This document shows, piece after piece, positions 26,892 through 35,610 of a DNA stretch of 47,918 nt. How positions within the stretch are numbered: the stretch's first letter is position 1; each line of letters opens with the position of its first letter. The stretch spans positions 1 through 47,918 of the forward strand of contig QBML01000039.1 in assembly GCA_003242085.1 (NCBI GenBank), written 5' to 3'. The DNA comes from Pseudanabaena frigida (GTDB taxonomy: Bacteria; Cyanobacteriota; Cyanobacteriia; Pseudanabaenales; Pseudanabaenaceae). The translations under genes were made by a program, and so were the position numbers. The notes under the pieces are model-generated. The model had not been told where the DNA came from and did no database searches. It saw nothing but the letters and a program-made list of their open reading frames with translations.

Positions 26892-29123
26892 CTAGAGCGA
26901 ACTATTGTCAATTTTGCGAATGGCAACTACCGCAGGTTTCGGTGGATCGTTAGGCTTGAGAGTCGGCCAATTTGAGCCAAGTGGGACTTTGCGAGTTTGC
27001 ATAAACTCTTTGCCATCACTGGTTCGCATCGCAAATTTGCGTGATTCAAATGCCATGTCTTTGCGTGTACCGATAACTTCGCCTGGGTGTTGCACGGATA
27101 GGAATAGAGTCTGTTGATCGCTGGAGAAAAATGGCCCTGTAGTTTCGCATTCCACGGGACCAAACCCGAATAGATAAGCTTTACCCAGATCGCTACCAGA
27201 TGTTGGTAAAAACCAAATCGAACTATTTCCATAGAGTCCGCGTAAATCTGACTGACTGACAGGCTTGTCTGATTTATCTTTGCGACTAGGAATCGCACGA
27301 TTGTACTTGTCACTGGATATATCAGTTACCATCCAGATATTTCCACCGCGATCGATCGCTAAGTTATCAGGATTAGTAAATCCAAGCCCACCTTCGGCTG
27401 GCTCTCCACCCGTGGCGATTGTCGACCATTTGAAACTCATTGATTCAGGTTTATTGCCATCTTCATTCAAACGCATGAGCCAACCATATTCGTAGGCTTT
27501 ACCATCAGTACCTTTGAAAATGCGCAGGTCGGGGCTGCCATCACTAGAACTAGCGGAACCTGAAGTAAAAGCAATGAATAAAGAACCATCGGGTGCAACT
27601 TCAGTATCCTCAGGACGTGCTGTACAGGTTGCACCAACCGCATTCCCCGCATAATGGGCATCAATCAAAATTGCACCTTGTTTTTCGCGATCGCTACCGA
27701 CGTATAGATCGCCCAAGGTTTTGAATTTAGACGTAAATTCAGTAATCTCTTCTTCTTTCGTAGCCTTAAATACGCCGCCTTCAGGACGTTTTGGGAGGGG
27801 CAGCATTTTCCCTGCGAGGACATCAAGCTTATGAGGATTGATTGGTGTAGAGGGCTGTAAAGCAATCCAGCGACCAGAGCCATCGGCATTGAACTTGGCA
27901 GCATAGAGCATTCCTGATTCCAAGAGTTTGGAATTCGCTTTGTCTTTGGGATCTTTAATGATGCCTTTGCTGACAAATTTATAGAGATGTCCACCACGTC
28001 GATCGCAGCCAGAATAAAATACTAAGGGCTTACCTGCTTCGGCTCTAATACCCACCGCTTCATGGCGAAAGCGACCTAACCAAGTGTGCTTAGTGCCATA
28101 GTCATTGGGATTAGCTGGATCGACTTCGACCATCCAGCCATATTTGTTGCCTGCTAAACCAAACACATTTGCAACGCCAACTAGTTCGCCATCATCTTTA
28201 GTGAATTTCTTTTTGCTGGGGTCGAGGGAAGTTCCATCAGCCATAACGGCTTCTGGCACAAAATTCTGGTAATTCTCTTCGGCGCTAAATACAGTACCCC
28301 AAGGAGTTGTGCCACCTGCGCAGTTATTGAATGTGCCAATAATGCGATCGCCTAATTTATCGGTATAGCCTAAACCCTTCTCTTTGCGGAAAATTGCTAC
28401 AGCAGGACCAGTAGTCTTGAGATAGCGACCATCGTCTAAACCTGAGATGCCAGTAATACGGCGATCGGCGGTGGAGTTAGTGCGTACCCATTTGCCTGAG
28501 TCTGTACGACGAACAGAAATTACACCAATACCAAGGTCGATTAATGCTTCCTTAGAAATTAGCTCGATTTTGGCTCTGAGAGGATCGTTTTTATCTAAAC
28601 TCCATGCATCAATATCCTTCTTATCTAATGCCTTAATTGCAGAGGCAACTTCATCAAAGGGGAGAGAATTGCCAATTACTTTTTCGTATGCTTGTTCCCA
28701 AGGAATGCTACTGATATATTCAAAATTGACGGTTAAGTAACCTTCGTTTTTACTTGTTTCTACTAGAGATAGATAGTCATTGTTATAGCCAAAGCGCGAA
28801 TCCCCAACTTTATCGCCCCATGCCGCAATCACATCATAAACAAATCCTTCGGGTAAAACCAGATCGTCAACTACTTCAAAACTTTTGTAAGATTGGTTTT
28901 GTTTTGACAAAGGAATTGAATCTGTTACTAGGGGCATTGTGCCTTTAATTGGCTTAAAGCTTAGCTTTGAAGATGTTGCCGCAAAAGCTGCATTGTTGGC
29001 ATCGGCTCCCATAAAGGGCATTGTGAATTTGGGAGCTAGGCGATCGCGAGGCACTGCATCAAATAACATGGCTCCGCCAATGCCACCAATGAAAGTTAGG
29101 AAATCTCTACGCTTAATAGTCAT
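26892..29123 (-). CDS. phoX: PhoX-type alkaline phosphatase (DUF839)
   Basis: This 743-residue secreted phosphatase releases phosphate from organic esters. It opens with a twin-arginine signal, KRRDFLTFIGGIGGAML. Family blocks in order include LVLPEGFVYDVIAAWGD, a metal-site segment TPWGTVFSAEENYQNF, GRFRHEAVGI, SGCDRRGGHLYKFVS, RPEDTEVAPDGSLFIAF, and near the end PVECETTGPFFSSDQQTLFLSVQHPGE (given in part). PhoX enzymes use calcium and iron and are exported folded by Tat. The start ATG precedes the Tat motif directly. An array of three 8-base repeats typical of a cyanobacterial Pho box lies 66-95 bases upstream, so induction by phosphate shortage is likely. Confidence 0.93.
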   Translation of the reverse strand: MTIKRRDFLTFIGGIGGAMLFDAVPRDRLAPKFTMPFMGADANNAAFAATSSKLSFKPIKGTMPLVTDSIPLSKQNQSYKSFEVVDDLVLPEGFVYDVIAAWGDKVGDSRFGYNNDYLSLVETSKNEGYLTVNFEYISSIPWEQAYEKVIGNSLPFDEVASAIKALDKKDIDAWSLDKNDPLRAKIELISKEALIDLGIGVISVRRTDSGKWVRTNSTADRRITGISGLDDGRYLKTTGPAVAIFRKEKGLGYTDKLGDRIIGTFNNCAGGTTPWGTVFSAEENYQNFVPEAVMADGTSLDPSKKKFTKDDGELVGVANVFGLAGNKYGWMVEVDPANPNDYGTKHTWLGRFRHEAVGIRAEAGKPLVFYSGCDRRGGHLYKFVSKGIIKDPKDKANSKLLESGMLYAAKFNADGSGRWIALQPSTPINPHKLDVLAGKMLPLPKRPEGGVFKATKEEEITEFTSKFKTLGDLYVGSDREKQGAILIDAHYAGNAVGATCTARPEDTEVAPDGSLFIAFTSGSASSSDGSPDLRIFKGTDGKAYEYGWLMRLNEDGNKPESMSFKWSTIATGGEPAEGGLGFTNPDNLAIDRGGNIWMVTDISSDKYNRAIPSRKDKSDKPVSQSDLRGLYGNSSIWFLPTSGSDLGKAYLFGFGPVECETTGPFFSSDQQTLFLSVQHPGEVIGTRKDMAFESRKFAMRTSDGKEFMQTRKVPLGSNWPTLKPNDPPKPAVVAIRKIDNSSL

Positions 29124-29188
29124 ATTTTTAAAGTTCTTTTAAAGATAATTTCGTAAGTATTGGCGATAACTCTAACTCTAGAGCTATC

Positions 29189-29218
29189 AGTTTAAGTTAA
29201 GGTAAACTTTAGGTTAGG
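29189..29218 (-). promoter_or_regulatory. Pho box upstream of phoX
   Basis: On the minus strand there are three octamers with 3-base spacers: CCTAACCT, AAA, GTTTACCT, TAA, CTTAAACT. Against the cyanobacterial PhoB consensus CTTAACCT they match 7, 6 and 7 of 8. The position and direction fit control of phoX. Confidence 0.75.
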
Positions 29219-29230
29219 AATTGGACAATG

Positions 29231-29273
29231 AATAATTTTGAAAGTGTTAATTTGCAACACTTTCAAAATTATT
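29231..29273. terminator. A/T-rich perfect 18-bp-stem hairpin
   Basis: AATAATTTTGAAAGTGTT, a 7-base loop and the exact complement lie 46 bases beyond the metallophosphoesterase stop and just before the phoX Pho box. It would insulate phoX from read-through. Confidence 0.75.
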
Positions 29274-29319
29274 TGATTTTAATTTGGGGTTAAATACCGT
29301 AATCGAAAAGGAAAACAAA

Positions 29320-30438
29320 CTAACTACTCCAAGTAATATCACCGCGATCTCGAACAGTTGTAGGATACTTTTCACTTGGAGCTAAATATCCTGATTTGGG
29401 AACATCACGCCCGTAACTTGTTACTGTCACATGATTGTTTTTCAGTACACTGACTACCGTAAAACCAAAGGCATTATTCTTTGATTGGTCAACTACTTTA
29501 TCAAGGCTACTACCACCGTTGCCAGCAATAATTTGCCAAGTATTTCCATTAGGTCCTTTCGCTCGATAATAGACGTGATTATGAGCGGCTAGCATTGCTT
29601 CCGCTTTGTTTTTTACAAGGCTTGCCCAAAACTCATCTCGATCTTCTGGATATAATTTACCTAGACCGTCTTCTTTAGCTTCTGCTGGACTATAGAGATT
29701 TTTAGGATAAGCATGAGCGGGTTTGTGTCCGATCGCGAAGATATGCTTGGCAAAACGCGATTTTGCCTTGTCCAGATCCTTCGCTATCCAAGCTTTGGGT
29801 ACGCTCCAATCACGACCAACGGGATCGGTATTTAAAACGACGAAATGCGTTCCTTTGTAGTCAAAGGAATAGGTCAATTGACTTTGGTCGGTTTTGAGGT
29901 TATCTTTGCCGCCAGCATGAGGCCCATTACCCGCGTACTTCAAATATGGAGCCATTACCTTCAGCCAAGTTTTCTCAGCACCTTCGTAAGATACCTTTTT
30001 CTCATTTTGGGTCTCGTGGTTGCCCGTAATCGGAATTAAGGTTGTTTTACTTGATGCTAATGGAGAACTTTCGTATAGGTCGCGCCAACCCTTTAATTGA
30101 GATTCAAGGACATTGACATCGGAGGTATAGCCCATGACCGCATCACCAGCAAAAAATAAGAATTTAGGTGGTGGAGACAACTCCGCAACTTCTTTAAAAG
30201 TGCGCTTGAGCTGTTCGATATTTGCCGTGCTCGGACTAGTTTTGTCGATATCAGCTTTATCGACGCGATTGCATCCAACGACTACAAACGAAAAGTCCAC
30301 ATCTTTATCTGAGAATACTGACTCATCGCTTTTAGAGAAACTGGGCTGAGATGCTAGGAATAAAATGACGCTGCAACTAGCGATCGCAAATGCAATAAAT
30401 CGAAATACATAAGAACGGAAGAAACGTTTAATTTGCAT
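29320..30438 (-). CDS. Secreted calcineurin-like metallophosphoesterase
   Basis: The 372-residue protein has an N-terminal hydrophobic export segment (residues about 8-32), then a metallophosphatase domain: FLFFAGDAVMG, ITGNHETQ, THFVVLNTDPVG, AIGHKPAHAY and MLAAHNHVYYRAKG. These give the Asp, Asn-His and two His ligands of a two-metal site. The first motif, normally D-x-H, is VVGCNRVDKAD, so one ligand may come from another residue. The location between phoX and a porin suggests a role in releasing phosphate or cutting phosphoesters in the periplasm. The exact substrate is unknown. Its start ATG follows a 152-base gap after the porin gene containing a hairpin, so it may have its own promoter. 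Confidence 0.85.
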   Translation of the reverse strand: MQIKRFFRSYVFRFIAFAIASCSVILFLASQPSFSKSDESVFSDKDVDFSFVVVGCNRVDKADIDKTSPSTANIEQLKRTFKEVAELSPPPKFLFFAGDAVMGYTSDVNVLESQLKGWRDLYESSPLASSKTTLIPITGNHETQNEKKVSYEGAEKTWLKVMAPYLKYAGNGPHAGGKDNLKTDQSQLTYSFDYKGTHFVVLNTDPVGRDWSVPKAWIAKDLDKAKSRFAKHIFAIGHKPAHAYPKNLYSPAEAKEDGLGKLYPEDRDEFWASLVKNKAEAMLAAHNHVYYRAKGPNGNTWQIIAGNGGSSLDKVVDQSKNNAFGFTVVSVLKNNHVTVTSYGRDVPKSGYLAPSEKYPTTVRDRGDITWSS

Positions 30439-30542
30439 AGGGTTAGAGTGCTAGGGAAAGATTAGTGAAAGCAAAAAGCAGTGAAGGTTTGCAGCTTCAC
30501 TACTTTTCATAAAACAAACTTTTTATCCCTCTAGTTATACCA

Positions 30543-30573
30543 ATTCAAAAAATGGCAACGCCATTTTTTGAAT
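30543..30573. terminator. 14-bp hairpin after the porin gene
   Basis: ATTCAAAAAATGGC, loop AAC, GCCATTTTTTGAAT lies 18 bases beyond the porin stop (minus strand), with T-rich DNA inside the arm. Confidence 0.7.
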
Positions 30574-30590
30574 CTCAAAATCTTTAAGAT

Positions 30591-32273
30591 TTAGAATGTA
30601 AATAGAGTTCTAATTGTTGCTACCCAAGTTGTAGGGTTTAAAGTGTTTTGGTTGGGATTGAACACAGCGAAAATACCAGGAGTAACCGAGATGTTTTTGC
30701 TGACGCGGAAACTGTATTGCAGCTCTAAGAGGTATGAAGTATCGGGATCGACTCTTGAAGCGATCGAATTAGAAGTTACCTTTGGAGGCTGACCAAAGAT
30801 AATTCCTCCCGTGTTGCCATCAGCAAACAAGTCTGGAAAAGCAAGATTGACGCTCCAGTTGAATAGATTAGCGTTGCTACCGATAGCTGTACCAGACTCT
30901 TGACGAGCATTGGCAAAACCGATCCAACCACTTAGGTTAAATCCTTTGCTAGCTTTCCAACTAAATTGAGCACCATAGCGATCGGTAGATGTATCATTAG
31001 CGCCAAAAGGTTGATTACCAAAATTACTGCCAGTACTTGAACTTACATTAACAACACTACCAGGTTCAAAACTGCGTCCATAAATTGCCCCAAACTTCAA
31101 GTCTGGAATTGGGGCATAAACTAATTGAACGTTGGCAATATAACCTCCACTAAACAAGCCCCCTTGACCTGTCGCGTTAGCAGCAGTTGCTGAATTAGCT
31201 AGGTAACTTGCAGATACTGAAAACTGATTGCCGATCTTATAGATTAGACCAATACCAGCACCTGAGGGACCGCGAAATGTCAGAGGATCGAAACGACCAA
31301 ATCTAGACAATGCACCCTTATCGCTACTTTCAAAATAGGGATTTAATGTATTCGAAATATCATCTGGATCGAGAGCATTTACACCTACATATCCAGTAAA
31401 GCTATCTCCAATCGGAAATCTATAGTAGAACTTATCGATCTGGAATACATTGGCAGTATCTTGGGCAAATGCCAAACGTGCCATATTCGTATTGGTTGTT
31501 GCAGCACTACCCAAGTTAGCGATATTCCCTGCTTGCAGGCGCGTACGAAGCAGATCTTTGCCTGTAAAGCTCGTATCGAAGTTTAACCTTGCACGATAGG
31601 AGAAAGTAGTGTTTGTAGAATTGGTGGTTTTTTGAGGATTTTGAAGTGCTGTTCCCGTTCCTACTCCGCCAAAGGTGTCAGCAACTGCGAAAATTACTGT
31701 TGCGTTTAACTTGGTTGTGGTGGAGAATTGCTGGGCTTCTAGTTTAGCGACTTTTGTGTCTAGGGCATCAACTCGACCTCTTAACGTTGCGAGTTCTGCT
31801 GCAAATTCTTCTTGCAACTTTTGCAATGCGGCGAGGTCTTCTTTGCTGACCTTGTCTGCTAAGCCAGCTGAGATGATTTCGTTGATTTTATCAAGACAAG
31901 CATTTAGACCAGCAGCAAATTCAAAGCGAGACAATGCTTTCGAGCCACGATAGGTGCGATCTGGGTAACCAGCAATACAACCATATCTCTCAACTAGGGA
32001 TTGCAATGATGTAAATGCCCAATCTGTAGGTCTGACATCAGAGAGTTGAGATACCGACGTAACGTTTTGAGCGGTTTTCTCAGGCTCTTGGATTGCAGAT
32101 TCTGCCAGAGTATCTTTTTCGATTTTTTGTAGGGTATTAGATACTTTGGCACTATTTTGGGGCGCAGAATTCAATGTAACTTCATTCGCGTTGGCAGTTC
32201 CAACACTGAATGGGAATAGCAGAACCGAAGCAACCACAAACGGTTGTAATGTAAACTTTTTTAAATACAACAT
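30591..32273 (-). CDS. Outer-membrane porin with SLH domain (iron uptake porin family)
   Basis: The 560-residue protein has a signal peptide (to about residue 29), then one SLH domain (SQLSDVRPTDWAFTSLQSLV, CIAGYPDRTYRG, LSRFEFAAGLNACLDKI) that anchors to peptidoglycan. A coiled coil (about 145-180, ELATLRGRVDALDTKVAKLEAQQF) and a beta barrel of the OprB-like type follow, ending with the outer-membrane signature Phe (RTLFTF). Cyanobacterial members pass inorganic ions such as iron, so the 'iron uptake porin' name is family-based. The neighbouring phosphatases and the Pho-like repeats in its promoter region suggest that this copy may serve phosphate entry. That substrate is inference. Confidence 0.88.
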   Translation of the reverse strand: MLYLKKFTLQPFVVASVLLFPFSVGTANANEVTLNSAPQNSAKVSNTLQKIEKDTLAESAIQEPEKTAQNVTSVSQLSDVRPTDWAFTSLQSLVERYGCIAGYPDRTYRGSKALSRFEFAAGLNACLDKINEIISAGLADKVSKEDLAALQKLQEEFAAELATLRGRVDALDTKVAKLEAQQFSTTTKLNATVIFAVADTFGGVGTGTALQNPQKTTNSTNTTFSYRARLNFDTSFTGKDLLRTRLQAGNIANLGSAATTNTNMARLAFAQDTANVFQIDKFYYRFPIGDSFTGYVGVNALDPDDISNTLNPYFESSDKGALSRFGRFDPLTFRGPSGAGIGLIYKIGNQFSVSASYLANSATAANATGQGGLFSGGYIANVQLVYAPIPDLKFGAIYGRSFEPGSVVNVSSSTGSNFGNQPFGANDTSTDRYGAQFSWKASKGFNLSGWIGFANARQESGTAIGSNANLFNWSVNLAFPDLFADGNTGGIIFGQPPKVTSNSIASRVDPDTSYLLELQYSFRVSKNISVTPGIFAVFNPNQNTLNPTTWVATIRTLFTF

Positions 32274-32326
32274 GACGCCTTTTTCTCACACTAAAAGTCA
32301 TCATACTTTTCAAGTAGCTTCTATAA

Positions 32327-32356
32327 TTTAACTTAGGGTTAAGCTTCGTTTATGCT
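32327..32356 (+). promoter_or_regulatory. Pho-box-like repeat array in the porin/FAD divergent gap
   Basis: The plus strand has TTTAACTT, AGG, GTTAAGCT, TCG, TTTATGCT: three octamers at 11-base steps, matching CTTAACCT at 6, 6 and 5 of 8. On the minus strand CTTAACCC (7 of 8) overlaps the same place. It could serve either divergent gene. It is weaker than the phoX site. Confidence 0.45.
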
Positions 32357-32411
32357 TTTATTTTGTTAAAGAATTGAATTTAAACCTATTATCAATTTAC
32401 AGTTAAAACCA

Positions 32412-34481
32412 TTGAAAAAGCTTGCTTCTCAGTTTCGCGTTCCAGTTAATGCGATCGCGTTTATCGTATTAAGTAGTGTATTAGGGACTATGGCGATCGC
32501 AAATATGGCGATCGCCCAAACCTCGATCCCTCGATCCCCCGATCGCATAGAAGATTGTGAAATTCTGATTGTTGGTGGTGGTGTAGCGGGTACAGCAACA
32601 GCTTACGAAGGATTATTAGCTGGTCGTACTGTCTGTTTGACTGAGATTACCGATTGGATTGGTGGACAGCTTACATCTCAGGGAACATCAGCATTAGATG
32701 AAGCCAAAAAGCAGCGCAGTCTATGGTTCTTTCCGCAAGGCTATACCGAATTTCGGAAGCGAATCGAGCGGAACTATGGAAAATTGAACGCAGGAGATTG
32801 TTGGGTTAGTGTTTCCTGTTTTATTCCCAATACAGCGCAGCAAATACTAGCGGGAATGTTGCAAGAAGCGGCTCAAAAAGGAAATGGCAAACTGAAATGG
32901 TTCCCAAATACGGTAGTTAAAAAGCTGGAAATGAGTGCTGACGGGAAGCTAATCGATAGTGCGATCGCCATCCAACATAGCCCTGCACCAAATACGCCGC
33001 CCCTCAATACAGAGCCACTTTCCCAAATTATCGATGATGCTTATCGCTACGAAAATTCATCGCGATTACAAAAACAAGTAATTCGATTTGTTCCGTTAAC
33101 TAACGCTAAAACAAAGGAGCAAAAGCGTCCAACGGATTGGTTTGTGATTGACTCAACGGAAACAGGCGAAATCATCGCTTTGGCTGACGTTCCCTATCGT
33201 TTAGGTATCGATCCGCGATCGTATCTCAATCCATCGTCACCCGTAACTGAAAATGATGCTTATTGCACTCAAGGTTTTACCTATACCTTTGCAATGGAGC
33301 AAACTCAGGAACCGCAACCACAGCAGAGGCCTAGCTTTTACGATCGCTACTTGCCCTATTACGGCTCCGATCCTAAGCCCAACCTCGCCAACTTCGACAA
33401 TATTTTTACCTATCGGCGCATCTGGAGTGTTGAGACCGAAAACCCCAAGAAAAATGCCTTTGGCGTTTCTGCAATGAAGGCAGGTGATATCTCAATGCAG
33501 AATTGGGTTTGGGGTAATGACTATCGCCCAGGCACTGAAAAAGATAATCTGCTCTATTCGAGAGAGCAATTACAGCGATCGGGACAATTAGATCCGAATG
33601 GTTGGATGGGCGGCTTACGGAAAGAGACCCTCCAAAATGGTGAAGAAATTGCGCTGGGATTTTATTATTGGCTGGTAGCTGGGACTACTGACTCACAACA
33701 AAAAACTAATTGGAAAAAGCCATTCCCAAATCATCGTTTATTAACTGGTCTAGACTCGCCCATGGGAACTATGCATGGACTTTCCAAATATCCCTACATT
33801 CGCGAATCACGGCGGATTATTGGTCGCCCTTCCTATAGCTATCCTGAAGGCTTTAGTATGTCTGAAATCGATGTGTCGCAAGTTGACTTTAGTGCCGAAA
33901 CCTATCGCCAAACTCTATCTGAAGAAAACTATCGCAATTTATGGAAGGCTCTAGCAGGATTAGGGGCAACTAGTGCGATTAAAAATAATACTGCTCCCAA
34001 TCAAATTCCGCGCCGTACCCGTTCAACTATCTATCCCGATGCGATCGGCATCGCTCAATATTATCTAGATTTTCATCCTTGCCTGAGCGAATATCCTGTT
34101 GAAACAGCAGGAAATACCGAACGTGCAGGTGTCCGCAATGGTCACGGAGCAGCTTTCCCTGGACAAATACCACTGCGATCGCTAATTCCGCAAAAGATCG
34201 ACAATCTGATCGTGTCTGGTAAAAATATCGCCTACAGCTATATTGTCGCCGCAGGTTATCGCGTTCATTCCTATGAGTGGTCGGTGGGCGCAGCCGCCGC
34301 AACTACAGCATCTCTTTCGCTATCAGAAGGTATTCTACCCTATCAATTAGTTGAGGATTTGCCAAGGGTGAATCCTATGCTTTCTCAATTGCAGCAGATG
34401 TTAGTGAAAAATAATAATGCGATCGCTTTCCCCGATACTTCTATTTTCAATCTCAATTGGTCTGATTGGAAAATTTGGTAA
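32412..34481 (+). CDS. Secreted FAD-dependent oxidoreductase (FAD_oxidored family)
   Basis: This 689-residue protein opens with an export signal (hydrophobic segment about 14-36, cleavage near IAQTS). The Rossmann dinucleotide motif ILIVGGGVAGTATAYEGLLAG follows (given from residue 52), then TEITDWIGGQLTSQG. A second FAD block near the end is LIVSGKNIAYSYIVAAGYRVHSYEWSVG (in part), which closes the FAD site. Members of this group have no established substrate and are sometimes misnamed xanthan lyase. The start is TTG at 32412; the residues after it form a normal signal-peptide head. Divergent from the porin and sharing a Pho-like site, it may belong to the phosphate-starvation set, but no reaction can be assigned. 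Confidence 0.82.
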   Translation: MKKLASQFRVPVNAIAFIVLSSVLGTMAIANMAIAQTSIPRSPDRIEDCEILIVGGGVAGTATAYEGLLAGRTVCLTEITDWIGGQLTSQGTSALDEAKKQRSLWFFPQGYTEFRKRIERNYGKLNAGDCWVSVSCFIPNTAQQILAGMLQEAAQKGNGKLKWFPNTVVKKLEMSADGKLIDSAIAIQHSPAPNTPPLNTEPLSQIIDDAYRYENSSRLQKQVIRFVPLTNAKTKEQKRPTDWFVIDSTETGEIIALADVPYRLGIDPRSYLNPSSPVTENDAYCTQGFTYTFAMEQTQEPQPQQRPSFYDRYLPYYGSDPKPNLANFDNIFTYRRIWSVETENPKKNAFGVSAMKAGDISMQNWVWGNDYRPGTEKDNLLYSREQLQRSGQLDPNGWMGGLRKETLQNGEEIALGFYYWLVAGTTDSQQKTNWKKPFPNHRLLTGLDSPMGTMHGLSKYPYIRESRRIIGRPSYSYPEGFSMSEIDVSQVDFSAETYRQTLSEENYRNLWKALAGLGATSAIKNNTAPNQIPRRTRSTIYPDAIGIAQYYLDFHPCLSEYPVETAGNTERAGVRNGHGAAFPGQIPLRSLIPQKIDNLIVSGKNIAYSYIVAAGYRVHSYEWSVGAAAATTASLSLSEGILPYQLVEDLPRVNPMLSQLQQMLVKNNNAIAFPDTSIFNLNWSDWKIW

Positions 34482-34519
34482 GAAATGTAGGAGCAATTCA
34501 TGAATTGCTCCTACATTTC
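34482..34519. terminator. 38-base perfect palindrome after the FAD oxidoreductase
   Basis: GAAATGTAGGAGCAATTCA is followed directly by its exact complement with no spacer. It begins at the base after the stop codon and lies between convergent genes. Confidence 0.8.
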
Positions 34520-34540
34520 GTTCTTTTGCGATCGCTTTTT

Positions 34541-35107
34541 CTAAAAGACAACATCTTCATACAGATCGGTAAATTTCCCCTCAAAGTTAATGCTCGATAA
34601 TTGAAAGTTTTCTTGCTCCCCAGAATATGATTGCAGCACCCAGAGACCTTCTTGATTGCGGCGGAAGCAGTCAAGGCGTTGACGTTTTGTGCTGACTAAA
34701 ATATATTCTTCGAGACTCTCTAGTTGTTGATAATCGGCAAATTTATCACCGCGATCGAATCCCTCGGTAGACTTTGATAGAACTTCGATAATTAGTTTGG
34801 GAAATCTCTTTTGATTTTGCGATTGTGTATCTCTAGGATCGCAAGTTACCATGACATCTGGGTAATAAAAGCGATTTAATGAATCTATTCTCGCTTTCAT
34901 ATCAGAAATATAAACTCGGCAACCAGAGCCTCGTAAGTGGCTACGGATTATACCAAAAGCATTACTTGCAATCGTCACATGGGGATCGTTTGCACCAGCC
35001 ATTGCATAAACATACCCATCGATATATTCATGTTTAATCTCGCTTTTCTCTTCCATTTCGAGATATGCGTCTGGAGTTATGTAATTAAACCTTGGAGTCG
35101 CAATCAT
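34541..35107 (-). CDS. Uma2 family (DUF820) PD-(D/E)xK nuclease-like protein
   Basis: The 188-residue protein has the Uma2 order: YLEMEEKSEIKHEYIDGYVYAMAG (in part), NAFGIIRSHLRGSGCRVYISDMKARI, YYPDVMVTCDPRD, LIIEVLSKSTEGFDRGDKFADYQQLESLEEYILVS (in part). The Asp of PDVMV and Glu of IEVLS are the presumed metal ligands of a restriction-like fold. The family is strongly expanded in cyanobacteria, is often linked to mobile DNA, and its function is not proven. The start ATG follows AGGT in the end of the 44-codon ORF just upstream, three bases after that stop. It is thus the last gene of a tightly packed seven-ORF group. Confidence 0.85.
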   Translation of the reverse strand: MIATPRFNYITPDAYLEMEEKSEIKHEYIDGYVYAMAGANDPHVTIASNAFGIIRSHLRGSGCRVYISDMKARIDSLNRFYYPDVMVTCDPRDTQSQNQKRFPKLIIEVLSKSTEGFDRGDKFADYQQLESLEEYILVSTKRQRLDCFRRNQEGLWVLQSYSGEQENFQLSSINFEGKFTDLYEDVVF

Positions 35108-35110
35108 AAT

Positions 35111-35245
35111 TTACCTACTGTGAAATTTATTAACGGTCATAAAATGGAACGTAATATTGAGATTAAAGACATCGCCATATAGCTTTTGCAATTCTCGCTT
35201 GAGTTCGTTAAGTAATGGATTAAAGTGGGTTAGGGTGATATTCAT
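35111..35245 (-). pseudogene. 44-codon stub of an MNT-type nucleotidyltransferase
   Basis: An ATG at 35245 overlaps the hepT stop (TGATG) and the frame runs to TAA at 35113-35111. The first 25 residues, including NPLLNELKRELQKLYGD, are the typical N-terminus of small cyanobacterial MNT nucleotidyltransferases, which would go on with an ILFGSxAR motif. Here the similarity ends at LYGD and the rest (VFNLNITFHFMTVNKFHSR) is unrelated. The catalytic GSx10DxD motif is therefore missing. Its end supplies the ribosome site for the Uma2 gene, so translation through it may still matter. Confidence 0.5.
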
Positions 35246-35610
35246 CATTCAGGTATATACCAAGATTGATTAATTTCATCTAAGAGAGGCTTTAATTTGT
35301 TTGACAAATCAGGAATAGCTTGCGAAACAGTCATCCAAATTCGTTCTAAGTCCAAGTTATCGTAGTCATGTACTAACTTATCTCGCATTCCTGCCATGAG
35401 TGACCAAGCAATTTCTGGATATTTTGTTCGATATTCTTGGGATAAACGTTTGGTTGCTTCGCCAATAATAGCAATTTGATAGATGACAGCGGATTGGGTT
35501 TTACTGTCTTGAAAAAATGAAGCACGATCGTATCCCTCTACATATTCAATGATGTGTGAGATAGCTTTATCAATATCTAATACTGAGGCATAGTCTCTAT
35601 TTAAGGACAT
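35245..35610 (-). CDS. hepT: HepT-type toxin (DUF86) of the MntA-HepT system
   Basis: This 121-residue all-alpha HEPN protein has the catalytic R-x4-H-x-Y motif at residues 76-83 (RDKLVHDY), the RNase or target site of HEPN toxins. SAVIYQIAIIGEATKRLS and YPEIAWSLMAGMRDKLVH are typical. In characterised pairs MntA inactivates HepT by adding AMP units to the Tyr of this motif. The frame is open further upstream to 35706, but ATG 35610 gives the family start MSLNRDYASVLDI. This start overlaps the mntA end by 14 bases, a coupling typical of toxin-antitoxin pairs. Confidence 0.9.
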   Translation of the reverse strand: MSLNRDYASVLDIDKAISHIIEYVEGYDRASFFQDSKTQSAVIYQIAIIGEATKRLSQEYRTKYPEIAWSLMAGMRDKLVHDYDNLDLERIWMTVSQAIPDLSNKLKPLLDEINQSWYIPE

